Counted from the first letter of the stretch, positions 17,760 through 26,546 are shown. The stretch is 64,000 nt of DNA from Rhodobacteraceae bacterium DSL-40 (GCA_003258405.1 QKPN01000001.1:310001-374000); one strand, 5' to 3'. A program made the numbers and translations. Notes: generated from the letters alone by a model not told the origin.

Positions 17760-19109
17760 TCAGAGATAATCCTGCCGGCTGAGCCCGTATTTCGCCATCT
17801 TCTCGTTGAGGGTCCGGCGCGGCAGCGCGAGCTCTGCCATCACCGAGGCGACCGAGCCCTGATGGCGGCGCAGTGCATGGTCGATCAGCATCTTCTCGAA
17901 GGCCTCGACATGCTCCTTGAGCGGCTTTTCCGCCCCGACCGGATCGGAAACCGGCACCTGGAAGCCGTCATCGATCAGCAGCGCCGAGATGTTCTGCTCG
18001 CCGCGCCGCGCCTGCATCACCGCCCGTTCGGCAAGGTTGATGAGCTGGCGCACGTTGCCGGGCCAGGGCGCCTGCATCAGGTTCGCCGCATCGGTCGCAT
18101 TGAGCACCGGCGCCTCGCAGCCGTATTCCTCGGCGAACTGCCGGCTGAAATGGCTGAAGAGCGTGAGGATGTCCTCGCCCCGCACCCGAAGCGGCGGCAC
18201 CTCGAGCATGAGCCCGGCGAGACGGAAATAGAGATCCTCGCGCAGATCGAGCGGCGTGCCCTCCGTCCGCGGCGTCTGGCTCGAGATGGCAAAGACCCGC
18301 AGGCTCATCGGCCGGGCAGAGGTCGTGTCCTGGACGGCGGCGTTCAGGACCTCGAGAAGCCGCGCCTGGGCCGAGGCGCTCAGAGCCTCGATGTTCTCGA
18401 GGCAAAGCGTGCTGCCGTCGGCCTGCTCGACGAGCGGCTTCTCGGGATGCTCCGGCCCGCCGAAGAGGGCGACCTCGAGCTGGTCCGGCGCCATGGAGGC
18501 GCAGTTCACCGTCACCATCGGTCGCGAGGCGCGCGGCCCGCAGGCATGGAGCGCATTGGCGGCAAGGCTCTTGCCGGTGCCGGTCTCGCCGAGGATCAGC
18601 ACATGGCCATCGGCCTGCGCCATGTCGAGCACGCTCTCGCGCAGCTTCTCGATCAGCGGGTTCGCCCCGAGCAGACGGCGCACCGGCACGGTGTCGTCGG
18701 CGAGTTCGCGGCGGAGGTCGCGCATCTCGAGCGTGCGCTGGCGCGTATCGGCGGCGCGGGTGCAGAGCTCCAGCAGGCGTTCGGGATCGAAGGGCTTCTC
18801 GATGAAGTCATAGGCCCCGATGCGCATCGCCTCGACCGCCATCGGCACATCGCCGTGCCCGGTCATCAGGATGACCGGCAGGCCGGGGTCGACCGACTGG
18901 AGCCGGCGCAGCAGCGCCATGCCGTCGATGCCCGGCATCTTGATGTCGCTGAGGATGATGCCGGGAAACTCCGGCGAGATGACCCGGAGCGCGGCCTCGG
19001 CGGAATCGAATGTCACGGGCGTGAAATCCGACAGCTGAAGCCATTGCGACACCGACTCCCGCAGGTCGGCTTCGTCATCGATGATTGCGATCGTGCTTGT
19101 CTTTTTCAT
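17760..19109 (-). CDS. DctD-like response regulator with degenerate AAA+ domain
   Basis: Sigma-54-activator-type response regulator paired with the upstream sensor kinase. 449 residues: receiver domain (Asp55 as phosphoacceptor in SDIKMPG, Lys105 in EKPF), AAA+ domain (about 145-380) and a C-terminal Fis-type helix-turn-helix (about 415-449). Walker A is intact (GETGTGKS, 174-181). The GAFTGA loop that contacts sigma-54 is absent: LFG at 215-217 runs straight into a short spacer. The Walker B position reads STLCLENI instead of TLFLDEI. It therefore probably does not act as a sigma-54 ATPase. The closest family is DctD (C4-dicarboxylate control), but no dctPQM transporter is adjacent. Confidence 0.85.
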   Translation of the reverse strand: MKKTSTIAIIDDEADLRESVSQWLQLSDFTPVTFDSAEAALRVISPEFPGIILSDIKMPGIDGMALLRRLQSVDPGLPVILMTGHGDVPMAVEAMRIGAYDFIEKPFDPERLLELCTRAADTRQRTLEMRDLRRELADDTVPVRRLLGANPLIEKLRESVLDMAQADGHVLILGETGTGKSLAANALHACGPRASRPMVTVNCASMAPDQLEVALFGGPEHPEKPLVEQADGSTLCLENIEALSASAQARLLEVLNAAVQDTTSARPMSLRVFAISSQTPRTEGTPLDLREDLYFRLAGLMLEVPPLRVRGEDILTLFSHFSRQFAEEYGCEAPVLNATDAANLMQAPWPGNVRQLINLAERAVMQARRGEQNISALLIDDGFQVPVSDPVGAEKPLKEHVEAFEKMLIDHALRRHQGSVASVMAELALPRRTLNEKMAKYGLSRQDYL

Positions 19110-19115
19110 GCGTGG

Positions 19116-20876
19116 TCACTTTTCGGTCTTGGTCTCGGACGGAGCCTGCCGCGGCAGGATCAGTTCGAAGACGGCGCCGCCATCGGGCGCATTGCGGGCA
19201 ACGAGACGCCCGCCCAGTTCACCGGCAAACCCGGCCGAGATGGCGAGGCCGAGGCCGAGGCCCTCGCCGGGCTTCTTGGTGGTGTAGAACGGTTCGAAGA
19301 GCTTGCCCGGATCATCGAGGCCCGCGCCGTTGTCCTCGATCGAGAGAACGATCGACTCGCCCTCGACGAGCAGGATGCTGATCGCCGGGTCCGGAACATT
19401 GCGCACGACATCGAGCGCGTTGCGCAAGAGATTGACGATGATCTGCTCGATGCGCAGCGGATCGGCCCGCACCTCGACCGGCTCCGAGGGCAGGGTGGTG
19501 GTGAGCGCCACCGTCATCTTGCCGAGCTGCGGGGCCATCATCGAAAGCGCCTCACGCACGCTGTCGCGGAGATCGAACACCTCGAGCTCCGCGTCGCGCT
19601 TGCGGGCGTAGGACTTGAGCTGGCGGGTGATGCCGCCCATGCGGTTGATGAGATCGTCGATGCGCTGGAACGAGCTCAGCGCCTCCTCGGTGCGGCTGCG
19701 CTTGAGGAGCAGGCGCGCGCCCGCGAGGTAGGTCTTCATCGCGGCAAGCGGCTGGTTGAGCTCATGGCTGACAGCGGCCGACATCTGGCCAAGCGCGGCC
19801 AGTTTCGACGCCTGTTCAAGGCTTTGCTCGGCTTCCTTGAGATTTTTCTCCACCCGCTTGCGCGCGGCGATCTCGGTCGAGAGGCGGCGATTGAGAAGCC
19901 GGAGCTCCTGGCTTTCCCGCCGCACCCTGCGGTTCTCGGCCCGCGCCCGCCGCGACAGCAGGTAGAAGCCGAGCGCGAGCAGCATGGCAAGGCTCATGAA
20001 GATGAGCGACAGGATCGCGTTCACCCGCGTGCGCACATCCTCGAGCGTATCGAAGAAGACCAGCCGCCAGGAGCGGAACCCGATCGGAACTTCCGACATG
20101 AGGAAGGGTGTCTTGCCGAAATAGGTATAGGTGACCTCGGAGCTGTGGGCGGTCCGCACCGAGTTGAGCAGGCGACCGAGGAAGGAGGCCGGCGGCTGGG
20201 GCGTCAGGATCGCGGAGAGGTTGCTGCCCCGCCAGGACGGATCGGAGGCCAGCAGGATATTGCCCTCGGAATCGCTCACCACGACCTTGGCATTCGCGTT
20301 GCGCCAGCCTTTCTCGTGCATGCCGAGATCGACCGTGACCACGATCACGCCGAGGAAGGCGTCATTGACCGTGAGCTTGCGCGAGTAGTGGAAGACGAAG
20401 CCGTTGCCGTCGCCCTCCGAGATCGAGAAGGCGGTGCCGTTCCCGGCAATCGCGGCGATGTAGTAGCTCTTGTCGCCACCATATTCGTCGTTGTTGCGAT
20501 TGTCGCTCGAGGCGACGACATTGCCTTCGGCGTCGAGCAGGAAGATCGGCCCGGAGCCGAGCTCTTCCTGGAAGCTCTGGAGCCGCTCGTTCGCGCCGTT
20601 GTAGCTGCCGCTGTTGAGCGCCGAGACCAGGATCGGGTCACGCGACAGCAGCAGCGGCACGACCGCATGGCGCTGGAGTGTGGACTGGATGCTGGCGGCG
20701 AAGAGCGTGGCGCGGATCTTGGCGCGGTTGCTCTCCTCGATCGAGAAGGTTCGGGTGAAATAGGCCTGGCTCGCCCAGATGATGAGGCCGACGACCAGAA
20801 AGGCGAGAACGGGGCCGGTCCGCATCCAGAACCGGCTCGGGGACGCTTGTTCGGGCTCCGTGGTCGCCAGCGTCAT
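19116..20876 (-). CDS. DctB-like sensor histidine kinase
   Basis: Membrane sensor kinase of 586 residues. Membrane helices at about 20-40 and 290-312 flank a roughly 250-residue periplasmic domain of the double-PAS (dCache) type seen in DctB. A coiled coil follows, then the dimerisation domain with phosphoacceptor His in AAVSHELNQPLAAM, and the ATP-binding domain with N-box LLRNALDV, G1 DNGAGLDD and G2 GEGLGLGLAI. The stop lies six bases before the regulator gene, so the two form an operon. The ligand is likely a C4-dicarboxylate or related acid, inferred only from family. The gene starts 36 bases after purQ and may be co-transcribed with the pur genes. Confidence 0.87.
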   Translation of the reverse strand: MTLATTEPEQASPSRFWMRTGPVLAFLVVGLIIWASQAYFTRTFSIEESNRAKIRATLFAASIQSTLQRHAVVPLLLSRDPILVSALNSGSYNGANERLQSFQEELGSGPIFLLDAEGNVVASSDNRNNDEYGGDKSYYIAAIAGNGTAFSISEGDGNGFVFHYSRKLTVNDAFLGVIVVTVDLGMHEKGWRNANAKVVVSDSEGNILLASDPSWRGSNLSAILTPQPPASFLGRLLNSVRTAHSSEVTYTYFGKTPFLMSEVPIGFRSWRLVFFDTLEDVRTRVNAILSLIFMSLAMLLALGFYLLSRRARAENRRVRRESQELRLLNRRLSTEIAARKRVEKNLKEAEQSLEQASKLAALGQMSAAVSHELNQPLAAMKTYLAGARLLLKRSRTEEALSSFQRIDDLINRMGGITRQLKSYARKRDAELEVFDLRDSVREALSMMAPQLGKMTVALTTTLPSEPVEVRADPLRIEQIIVNLLRNALDVVRNVPDPAISILLVEGESIVLSIEDNGAGLDDPGKLFEPFYTTKKPGEGLGLGLAISAGFAGELGGRLVARNAPDGGAVFELILPRQAPSETKTEK

Positions 20877-20912
20877 CGCAAGGCCTCAAGCACAAGACGC
20901 GCGAGGGGCCGT

Positions 20913-21602
20913 TCAGGCCTCCTGCAGCGCGCCTGCTCCCAGAACCGCGGCGAGGCTCTCGAAAACGCCGCGGCCATCCGTGCCGCCGTGCCGCGCATCG
21001 ACCGCGCGCTCGGGATGCGGCATCATGCCAAGAACCCGGCGGTTGGCCGACAGGATGCCGGCGATGTCGTCCATCGCGCCGTTGGGCGTGCGGACATAGC
21101 GGAAGGCAACGCGGTCCTCGCCATTGAGCTCGGCGAGGATCTCGGGCGTCGCAACGTAATTGCCATCGTGATGCGCGATCGGCACCTCGATCCGCGCACC
21201 CTTGCCGTAGCGGCTGGTGAAGACGCTCTGCTCGGTCGAGACCACGAGCTCCTCGACGCGGCAGACGAACTTCAGCGCCGCGTTGCGCATCAGCGCGCCA
21301 GGCAGGAGCCCGGTCTCGGTCAGCACCTGAAAACCGTTGCAGACGCCCAGCACATGCCCGCCGCCATGGGCGAAGTCGACCACGGCGCGCATGATGGGCG
21401 AGCGCCCGGCGATCGCGCCGCAGCGCAGGTAGTCGCCGAAGGAGAAGCCGCCCGGGATCGCCACGAGGTCAAGACCGGAGGGCAGGGCCGTCTCCTTGTG
21501 CCAGACCATGGTGACATCCGCCCCGGCCTGGGCGAGTGCTACGGCCATGTCCCGGTCGCAGTTCGAACCGGGAAAAACCAGAACCCCGGCGCGGAAGCTC
21601 AT
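20913..21602 (-). CDS. purQ: Phosphoribosylformylglycinamidine synthase subunit PurQ
   Basis: Glutaminase subunit of the multi-part FGAM synthase of purine synthesis, supplying ammonia to PurL. 229 residues. The nucleophile Cys lies in [11 protein letters not shown], and the His/Glu of the triad lie in [10 protein letters not shown]. The start ATG at 21602 overlaps the purS stop (ATGA); a longer in-frame start at 21656 is rejected because it lies inside purS and homologues begin at [14 protein letters not shown]. Third gene of purC-purS-purQ. Confidence 0.96.
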   Translation of the reverse strand: MSFRAGVLVFPGSNCDRDMAVALAQAGADVTMVWHKETALPSGLDLVAIPGGFSFGDYLRCGAIAGRSPIMRAVVDFAHGGGHVLGVCNGFQVLTETGLLPGALMRNAALKFVCRVEELVVSTEQSVFTSRYGKGARIEVPIAHHDGNYVATPEILAELNGEDRVAFRYVRTPNGAMDDIAGILSANRRVLGMMPHPERAVDARHGGTDGRGVFESLAAVLGAGALQEA

Positions 21603-21838
21603 TCGAGTTCCACCCGGTAGTTCTCGATGACGGTGTTCGCGAGGAGTTTCTCGCACATCTCGGATACCCTGGCTTCTGCGGTGCCCCGGTCCTCGTCGGA
21701 GAGGTCGAGTTCGATCACCTTACCCACGCGCACCTCGCCCACATCGTCGAAGCCGAGCGCGCCGAGAGCGTGGCGCACGGCCTCGCCCTGGGGGTCGAGA
21801 ACGCCTTTCTTCAATGTGACATGGACCTTCGCGCGCAT
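21599..21838 (-). CDS. purS: Phosphoribosylformylglycinamidine synthase subunit PurS
   Basis: Small (79-residue) structural subunit that joins PurQ and PurL in the FGAM synthase complex. The sequence [20 protein letters not shown] is typical, and the end [11 protein letters not shown] matches the family. The ATG at 21838 shares a base with the purC stop (TGATG); a TTG one codon upstream is also in frame but is less likely. It overlaps purQ by four bases. Confidence 0.95.
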   Translation of the reverse strand: MRAKVHVTLKKGVLDPQGEAVRHALGALGFDDVGEVRVGKVIELDLSDEDRGTAEARVSEMCEKLLANTVIENYRVELE

Positions 21839-22602
21839 CAATTCACCAATTTCGGCCCGGTGGCCGCCTTTCCGTTGTTGCGCGGCATTACGCCGAGCCG
21901 CACCGCCACTTCCGTGTAGGCTTCGGAAAGCGAGCCGAGGTCGTGGCGGAACACGTCCTTGTCGAGCTTGCGGTTGGTCTCGACGTCCCAGAGCCGGCAG
22001 CTGTCGGGGCTGATCTCGTCAGCGACCACGAGCCGCTGGAAATCGCCCTCGAAGATGCGTCCGATCTCGATCTTGAAATCGACGAGCCGGATGCCGACGC
22101 CGAGGAACATGCCCGACAGGAAGTCATTCACCCGGAGCGCCAGGGCGATCATGTCGTCGATGTCCTGCTGGCTCGCCCAGTTGAAGGCGATGATGTGCTC
22201 TTCGGCGACCATCGGGTCGTGGAGCGCATCGTCCTTGTAGTAGAACTCGATGATCGGGCGCGGCAGCTGCTGGCCCTCGGTGAGACCAAGGCGCTTGCAG
22301 AGCGAGCCGGCGGCGTAGTTGCGGACCACCACCTCGAGCGGGATCATCTCGACCATGCGGATGAGCTGCTCGCGCATGTTGATGCGGCGGATGAAGTGGG
22401 TCGGAACGCCGATGTTGTTGAGCCCGGTCATGAAGTGCTCGGAGAGCCGGTTGTTCAGGACGCCCTTGCCCTCGATGACGGCCTTCTTCTGGGCGTCAAA
22501 CGCGGTGGCATCGTCCTTGAAATACTGGATCAGCGTGTCGGGCTCGGGGCCTTCGTAGAGAATCTTCGCCTTGCCCTCGTATATAAGCCTGCGCCGGGCC
22601 AT
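21838..22602 (-). CDS. purC: Phosphoribosylaminoimidazole-succinocarboxamide synthase (SAICAR synthase)
   Basis: Joins aspartate to CAIR with ATP in purine synthesis. 254 residues, normal length. It starts [20 protein letters not shown] and contains [22 protein letters not shown], the family signature. First gene of purC-purS-purQ. The leader upstream carries a strong GC hairpin (22624-22649) whose T-run points away from the gene. Confidence 0.96.
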   Translation of the reverse strand: MARRRLIYEGKAKILYEGPEPDTLIQYFKDDATAFDAQKKAVIEGKGVLNNRLSEHFMTGLNNIGVPTHFIRRINMREQLIRMVEMIPLEVVVRNYAAGSLCKRLGLTEGQQLPRPIIEFYYKDDALHDPMVAEEHIIAFNWASQQDIDDMIALALRVNDFLSGMFLGVGIRLVDFKIEIGRIFEGDFQRLVVADEISPDSCRLWDVETNRKLDKDVFRHDLGSLSEAYTEVAVRLGVMPRNNGKAATGPKLVN

Positions 22603-22623
22603 GCCTGTCTCCGAAAATGGGTC

Positions 22624-22652
22624 AGGGCGGGCTCACGGGGGCCCGCCCTTTT
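22624..22652. promoter_or_regulatory. Terminator-like hairpin in the purC upstream region
   Basis: AGGGCGGGC and GCCCGCCCT (22624-22632, 22641-22649) form a perfect 9-bp stem. Four T follow on the plus strand (22649-22652), which is the shape of an intrinsic terminator for plus-strand transcription. No plus-strand gene ends here, because purC and its neighbours run the other way. On the minus strand it would lie in the purC leader. It may insulate the divergent pair, end an unannotated short transcript, or act as a leader element. Confidence 0.45.
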
Positions 22653-22774
22653 GCGTTCGGCTCTCCTTAACCGCTGGGCGAAAAAGGGGCAAGCGTTCTC
22701 ATCCGGGACTTTCCAAGGTCGGTGGGAGCTATTATGTCTGGATTAAGAGAAAATAAACGGCTGGAGGACCGACT

Positions 22775-23110
22775 ATGACGACGTTCGATGAACGCGAGCG
22801 GGGGTTCGAGAACAAGTTCGTTCACGACGAGGAACTCTTGTTCCGGTTCTACGCGCGCCGCAACAAGCTGCTCGGCCGCTGGGCCGCCAGCCTGCTGGGC
22901 AAGGATGGCGACGAGCGCGATGCGTATGCCCGCGAGGTCGTTCTCGCCGATCTGGCCGAAGTCGATCACGAGAGCGATGTCTACCGGAAGGTGGCCGAGG
23001 ATCTCGGCGGTCTCGCCGACGAGCGGACCATCCGGCTCAAGATGCTCGAGCTCTACGAGCTTGCCAAGCAAGAGGTCATGAAAGAGGACGGCTCCGTCAC
23101 CTCCGATTGA
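22775..23110 (+). CDS. F1-ATPase zeta subunit / DUF1476 family ATPase inhibitor
   Basis: 111-residue soluble helical protein that begins MTTFDERERGFENKFVHDEE, the signature of the DUF1476 family. In Paracoccus denitrificans this family is the zeta subunit, which inserts its N-terminus in the F1 catalytic interface and blocks ATP hydrolysis by the F1Fo-ATP synthase. The length and the remainder (RRNKLLGRWAASLLG) match. The ATG is preceded by GGAGG. The gene is divergent from purC and followed by a hairpin terminator; the atp operon is not in the window, as is usual for this gene. Confidence 0.88.
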   Translation: MTTFDERERGFENKFVHDEELLFRFYARRNKLLGRWAASLLGKDGDERDAYAREVVLADLAEVDHESDVYRKVAEDLGGLADERTIRLKMLELYELAKQEVMKEDGSVTSD

Positions 23111-23131
23111 CCGTCCGGACATCCTGCCTCC

Positions 23132-23158
23132 GCGCGGGCGCCGGATCGCCCGCGCTTT
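23132..23158 (+). terminator. Intrinsic-terminator-like hairpin after the zeta subunit gene
   Basis: Perfect 9-bp arms GCGCGGGCG / CGCCCGCGC with a 6-base loop, followed by TTT, 21 bases after the stop at 23110. It also faces the end of the convergent peroxidase-like gene. Confidence 0.6.
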
Positions 23159-23170
23159 CCTGTATCTGGG

Positions 23171-23716
23171 TCAGGTCCCGAGAAGTGTTGCCTCGATCGC
23201 CGCACGAAGCTGCGGATCCTCCGGCGTCACCGGCGCCGGGAAATCGGCGGCGATGAGCCCCTGGCTGTCGAGAAGGATCTTGTGGAAGTTCCAGGCAGGC
23301 GCCACGCCCTGGGCCGCTGCCCAGACATAGAACGGATGCGCCTCCGGCCCCGTTACCGCGACGAGATCGGTCATCGGGAAATCGACCGAGAAATTCACCT
23401 CGCAGAAATCCTTCACCTCCGCCGCGGAGGAGAGCTCCTGCCGGAAACTCGCCGACGGAACCCCGACCACCGTGAGCCCGCGCGCGCGATACTGCTCCCA
23501 GAGCGCCTGCAGCCCCTCGAACTGCGAAGTGAAGCCGCAGCGGGAAGCCGTGTTGACGACGAGCACCGGCCCGCCGCGGAATGTCCTGAGATCGAGCGGT
23601 CCGCCGTCGATCGAGCGGAAGGTGAAGCGATCCGGGGCCGCGCCGGTGGCAAGAGCCGCCAGCGGCCGCGCCGCCGGCAGGAGGGCGATGAACGCGAGGA
23701 AGCTGCGCCGGTGCAT
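23171..23716 (-). CDS. Glutathione-peroxidase-family protein with Tat-like signal
   Basis: 181 residues, thioredoxin fold of the glutathione peroxidase family. The N-terminus HRRSFLAFIALLPAARPLA looks like a twin-arginine signal peptide, with possible cleavage near residue 20-26, so a periplasmic location is likely. NTASRCGFTSQFEGL carries the peroxidatic Cys60, and WNFHKILLD matches the conserved WNF-x-K-F region. The usual (C)NQFGxQEP segment with catalytic Gln is replaced by PSASFRQELSS, so the standard tetrad is incomplete. A thiol peroxidase or thiol-reductase role in the periplasm is possible; true GPx activity is uncertain. Confidence 0.78.
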   Translation of the reverse strand: MHRRSFLAFIALLPAARPLAALATGAAPDRFTFRSIDGGPLDLRTFRGGPVLVVNTASRCGFTSQFEGLQALWEQYRARGLTVVGVPSASFRQELSSAAEVKDFCEVNFSVDFPMTDLVAVTGPEAHPFYVWAAAQGVAPAWNFHKILLDSQGLIAADFPAPVTPEDPQLRAAIEATLLGT

Positions 23717-23765
23717 GTCGGGTGATCCGTTCCGCTAACCACTCGCCCAGAGAATTAGCCCCATG

Positions 23766-23779
23766 ATGATCTGAATCAA
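23766..23779 (+). promoter_or_regulatory. FNR-like box in the divergent promoter region
   Basis: ATGAT-CTGA-ATCAA differs from the FNR consensus TTGAT-N4-ATCAA at one position. It lies between the divergent peroxidase-like gene (start 23716) and the small membrane protein gene (start 23839). A TTATTG stretch at 23801-23806 would put the box near -41 for the plus-strand gene. Confidence 0.45.
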
Positions 23780-23838
23780 GGAGATTTCGCGGCAGCCGCC
23801 TTATTGCCACCGGCACCACAACTGGGAGACCGGCAGAT

Positions 23839-24033
23839 ATGTACCGCCTCGCGTCATTGCTCTATTCCGTCATCGGTGCCTCGCTCGCCGGCACGATGAT
23901 CGTCATCGCGCTCGTGTCCGGCTTCGAGACGGCGCGCAGCATCATCATCGCCGCCGCGATCGGCTTCGTGCTCGCCGTCCCTGTCGCCATGATCGTCGCC
24001 CGCAAGATCTACTCCAAGACCGCGAAGGCCTGA
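23839..24033 (+). CDS. Small two-helix membrane protein (64 aa), function unknown
   Basis: 64 residues with two hydrophobic segments (about 5-27 and 34-53) and a basic C-terminal tail RKIYSKTAKA, so an inner-membrane hairpin is likely. Similar short proteins occur in Rhodobacterales and are sometimes labelled CTP synthetase in databases, which the size and composition rule out. An FNR-like site lies upstream. A ribosome binding site (GGGAG) is present ahead of the ATG. No function can be assigned. Confidence 0.75.
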   Translation: MYRLASLLYSVIGASLAGTMIVIALVSGFETARSIIIAAAIGFVLAVPVAMIVARKIYSKTAKA

Positions 24034-24043
24034 GCCGGCGGCG

Positions 24044-25015
24044 TCAGAGCCACTTCTTCCGCTTGAAGAGCCAGTAGGGCAGGATCGCCGAGATCACCAT
24101 GAACAGGAGCGCCATCGGATAGCCGTAGGGGAGCGAAAGCTCCGGCATCACCCGGAAGTTCATGCCGTAGATCGAGGCAACGAGCGTCGGCGGCAGGAAG
24201 ATCACCGCGACGACCGAGAAGATCTTGATGATCGAGTTCTGCTCGATGTTGACGAGACCGAGGGTCGCGTCGAGCAGGAAGGTGACCTTCTGGGCCAGCG
24301 AATCCGAATGCGCGGTCAGCGAGGCAAGGTCGCGCTGGATCGTCTTGAGACGCGCGCGTTTTTCGGTCTCGCCCTTCCGCGCCACCACGAGCTGCACGAG
24401 GAAGGTCACGAGCCGGTCGAGCGAGACGAGGCTGTCGCGGACCTTGGTGATGAGATCGCCCGCGCGGCCGAGCCGGGTGAGAATCGACTGGAAATCGCGG
24501 CTCGCCGTCACTTCCTCGGTGCTGTCGCGGAACACCGAACCCGAGATATCGTCGATCCGGCGCATGCAGTCCTCGAGGATGTCCGCCTCGCGGTTCACCA
24601 CCATCTCGAGGATGCCGATCAGCGTCGCCTCGCCGTTGCTGCAGTCGAGACCGATCTTGCCCGCCCAGTTCGAAAAGCTCTCGATCGAGCGCGGTTCCTG
24701 GTAGCGGATGGTGATGAGCCGGCCGTTGGCAAGCACGAACGTCACCGGGTCCATGCCCGGCGTGCCCTCGCTCACCCCCCAGGGGATCACAGCGGTCATC
24801 ACCGTTGCATGGCCCTCGACATAGAGCCGGTTCGATTCCTCGATCTCGCGCATTTCCTCGAGCGAGGGAATGTCGATGCCGAGCCGTGCCTCGAGATGCG
24901 TCTCCTCCTCCCGGGTCGGGCGCAGGAGGTCGATCCATATCAGCCGGTCGAACGCGGCCATGGGGTTCTCGACCTTCTGGAGCCTTCCGCCGCTCGAGGT
25001 AAATCCTCGGATCAT
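24044..25015 (-). CDS. corA: CorA-family magnesium/divalent cation transporter
   Basis: Inner-membrane channel for Mg2+ (and Co2+/Ni2+). 323 residues: a large cytosolic N-terminal funnel, then two C-terminal helices with the selectivity motif YGMNF between them, ending in a basic KRKKWL tail. I place the start at ATG 25015 ([10 protein letters not shown]) because GGAGG lies five bases upstream; the ATG at 25027 is a near alternative, and a much longer open frame upstream has no support. Convergent with the small membrane protein and divergent from aroA. Confidence 0.92.
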   Translation of the reverse strand: MIRGFTSSGGRLQKVENPMAAFDRLIWIDLLRPTREEETHLEARLGIDIPSLEEMREIEESNRLYVEGHATVMTAVIPWGVSEGTPGMDPVTFVLANGRLITIRYQEPRSIESFSNWAGKIGLDCSNGEATLIGILEMVVNREADILEDCMRRIDDISGSVFRDSTEEVTASRDFQSILTRLGRAGDLITKVRDSLVSLDRLVTFLVQLVVARKGETEKRARLKTIQRDLASLTAHSDSLAQKVTFLLDATLGLVNIEQNSIIKIFSVVAVIFLPPTLVASIYGMNFRVMPELSLPYGYPMALLFMVISAILPYWLFKRKKWL

Positions 25016-25205
25016 GCCGCCCTCCATGATGACCTGGCCCCGGCGCGTGAAGGCCGGAGCGGAACAGTGTTGGCTCCTCACTACAACAGCGCAAGAGTGC
25101 GGTGAACCTTCAAAGGCAGGCACCCGGCCGCGCGGGTCGCAGTGGACCCCGGCGCGGCAATCCCGTAAACGGTCGCGGAATTCCGAACCGAAGGCAGGAC
25201 AGGAC

Positions 25206-26546
25206 ATGGCGGGACAGGGTGAAGCGGTGCCGATCCGCGCGATCGCAAACGGACCTCTGACGGGCGAGGCGCAGATCCCCGGCGACAAGTCGGTCTCGCA
25301 TCGCGCGCTGATCCTCGGCGCACTCGCCGTGGGCGAGACCCGGATCAGCGGCCTGCTCGAGGGCGAGGACGTGATCGACACCGGCAAGGCGATGCGGGCC
25401 TTCGGCGCCACGGTCGAACGCCACGGGCCCGGCGAATGGAGCGTCCATGGCGTTGGCGTCGGCGGCTTCCGCGAGCCTCAGGGCGTGATCGATTTCGGCA
25501 ATTCCGGCACCGGCGTCCGCCTCGTGATGGGGGCGATGGCCACGAGCAACGTGACCGCCACCTTCACCGGCGATGCGAGCCTCTGCTCGCGCCCGATGGG
25601 CCGGATAGTCGATCCGCTGGCGCTTTTCGGCGCGCGCGCCCACGGCCGAAAGGGCGGGTTCCTGCCCATCACCCTCGTCGGCGCCGAGAACCCGGTGCCG
25701 GTCCGCTATGTCACCCCGATGCCCTCGGCCCAGGTGAAATCCGCCGTCCTGCTCGCGGGCCTCAATGCGCCGGGCACCACGATCGTCACCGAGCGCGAGC
25801 CGACGCGCGATCACACCGAGCGGATGCTCGCAGGCTTCGGCGCCCGGATCGAGACCGAGGTGACGCCGGAGGGCCGCGTGATTCGCCTCCAGGGCCACCC
25901 GGAATTGCGCCCGCAGCGCGTGAGCGTGCCGCGCGATCCGAGCTCCGCGGCCTTCCCGGTCGCCGCGGCGCTGATCGTCGAGGGCTCGGCGATCACCGTG
26001 CCGGGCGTGAGCCGCAACCCGACACGGGCGGGCTTCTACGAGACGCTTCTCGAGATGGGTGCCCGGATCGGCTTTGCCAATGTGCGCGAGGAAGGCGGCG
26101 AGCCCGTCGCCGATCTCGAGGTCGCCTTCTCCGCGCTCCAGGGCGTCGAGGTGCCGCCCGAGCGCGCCGCCTCGATGATCGACGAATACCCGGTGCTGGC
26201 GGCGCTGGCTTCCTTTGCCGAAGGCCCGACCGTGATGCGCGGCATCGGCGAGCTCAGGGTCAAGGAGTGCGACCGGATCGACGCGATGGCCGAGGGGCTC
26301 GAGGCCTGCGGCGTCTCGGTGGAGCAGGGGCCGGACTACATGATCGTCCACGGCCGCGGCGCCCGCGGGGTCCGGGGCGGCGCGACGGTGCGGAGCCGCC
26401 TCGACCACCGGATCGCGATGTCCTTCCTCTGCTTCGGCCTCGGAACGGAACAGGAGGTCGTCATCGACGACGGCCGCCCGATCGCCACGAGCTTCCCGGA
26501 TTTCACCGGCCTGATGCGCGGCCTCGGCGCCGAGTTCGCCGGCTGA
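25206..26546 (+). CDS. aroA: 3-phosphoshikimate 1-carboxyvinyltransferase (EPSP synthase)
   Basis: Sixth step of the shikimate pathway: shikimate-3-phosphate plus phosphoenolpyruvate gives EPSP. 446 residues from ATG 25206, chosen because the AGGACAGGAC stretch lies just upstream and homologues start near here. [31 protein letters not shown] is followed by GNSGTGVRL and LRVKECDRI. The [14 protein letters not shown] wording resembles class II enzymes such as Agrobacterium CP4. The key position in GN-x-x-TG is Gly here where CP4 has Ala. In many alphaproteobacteria cmk and rpsA follow directly; here an RTX gene intervenes. Confidence 0.96.
   Translation: MAGQGEAVPIRAIANGPLTGEAQIPGDKSVSHRALILGALAVGETRISGLLEGEDVIDTGKAMRAFGATVERHGPGEWSVHGVGVGGFREPQGVIDFGNSGTGVRLVMGAMATSNVTATFTGDASLCSRPMGRIVDPLALFGARAHGRKGGFLPITLVGAENPVPVRYVTPMPSAQVKSAVLLAGLNAPGTTIVTEREPTRDHTERMLAGFGARIETEVTPEGRVIRLQGHPELRPQRVSVPRDPSSAAFPVAAALIVEGSAITVPGVSRNPTRAGFYETLLEMGARIGFANVREEGGEPVADLEVAFSALQGVEVPPERAASMIDEYPVLAALASFAEGPTVMRGIGELRVKECDRIDAMAEGLEACGVSVEQGPDYMIVHGRGARGVRGGATVRSRLDHRIAMSFLCFGLGTEQEVVIDDGRPIATSFPDFTGLMRGLGAEFAG

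Noticed and set aside
25016-25411. Long N-terminal extension of CorA
   Set aside because: It runs into the aroA start region, has unconserved Pro/Ser/Arg-rich sequence, and the GGAGG-preceded ATG at 25015 gives the family length.
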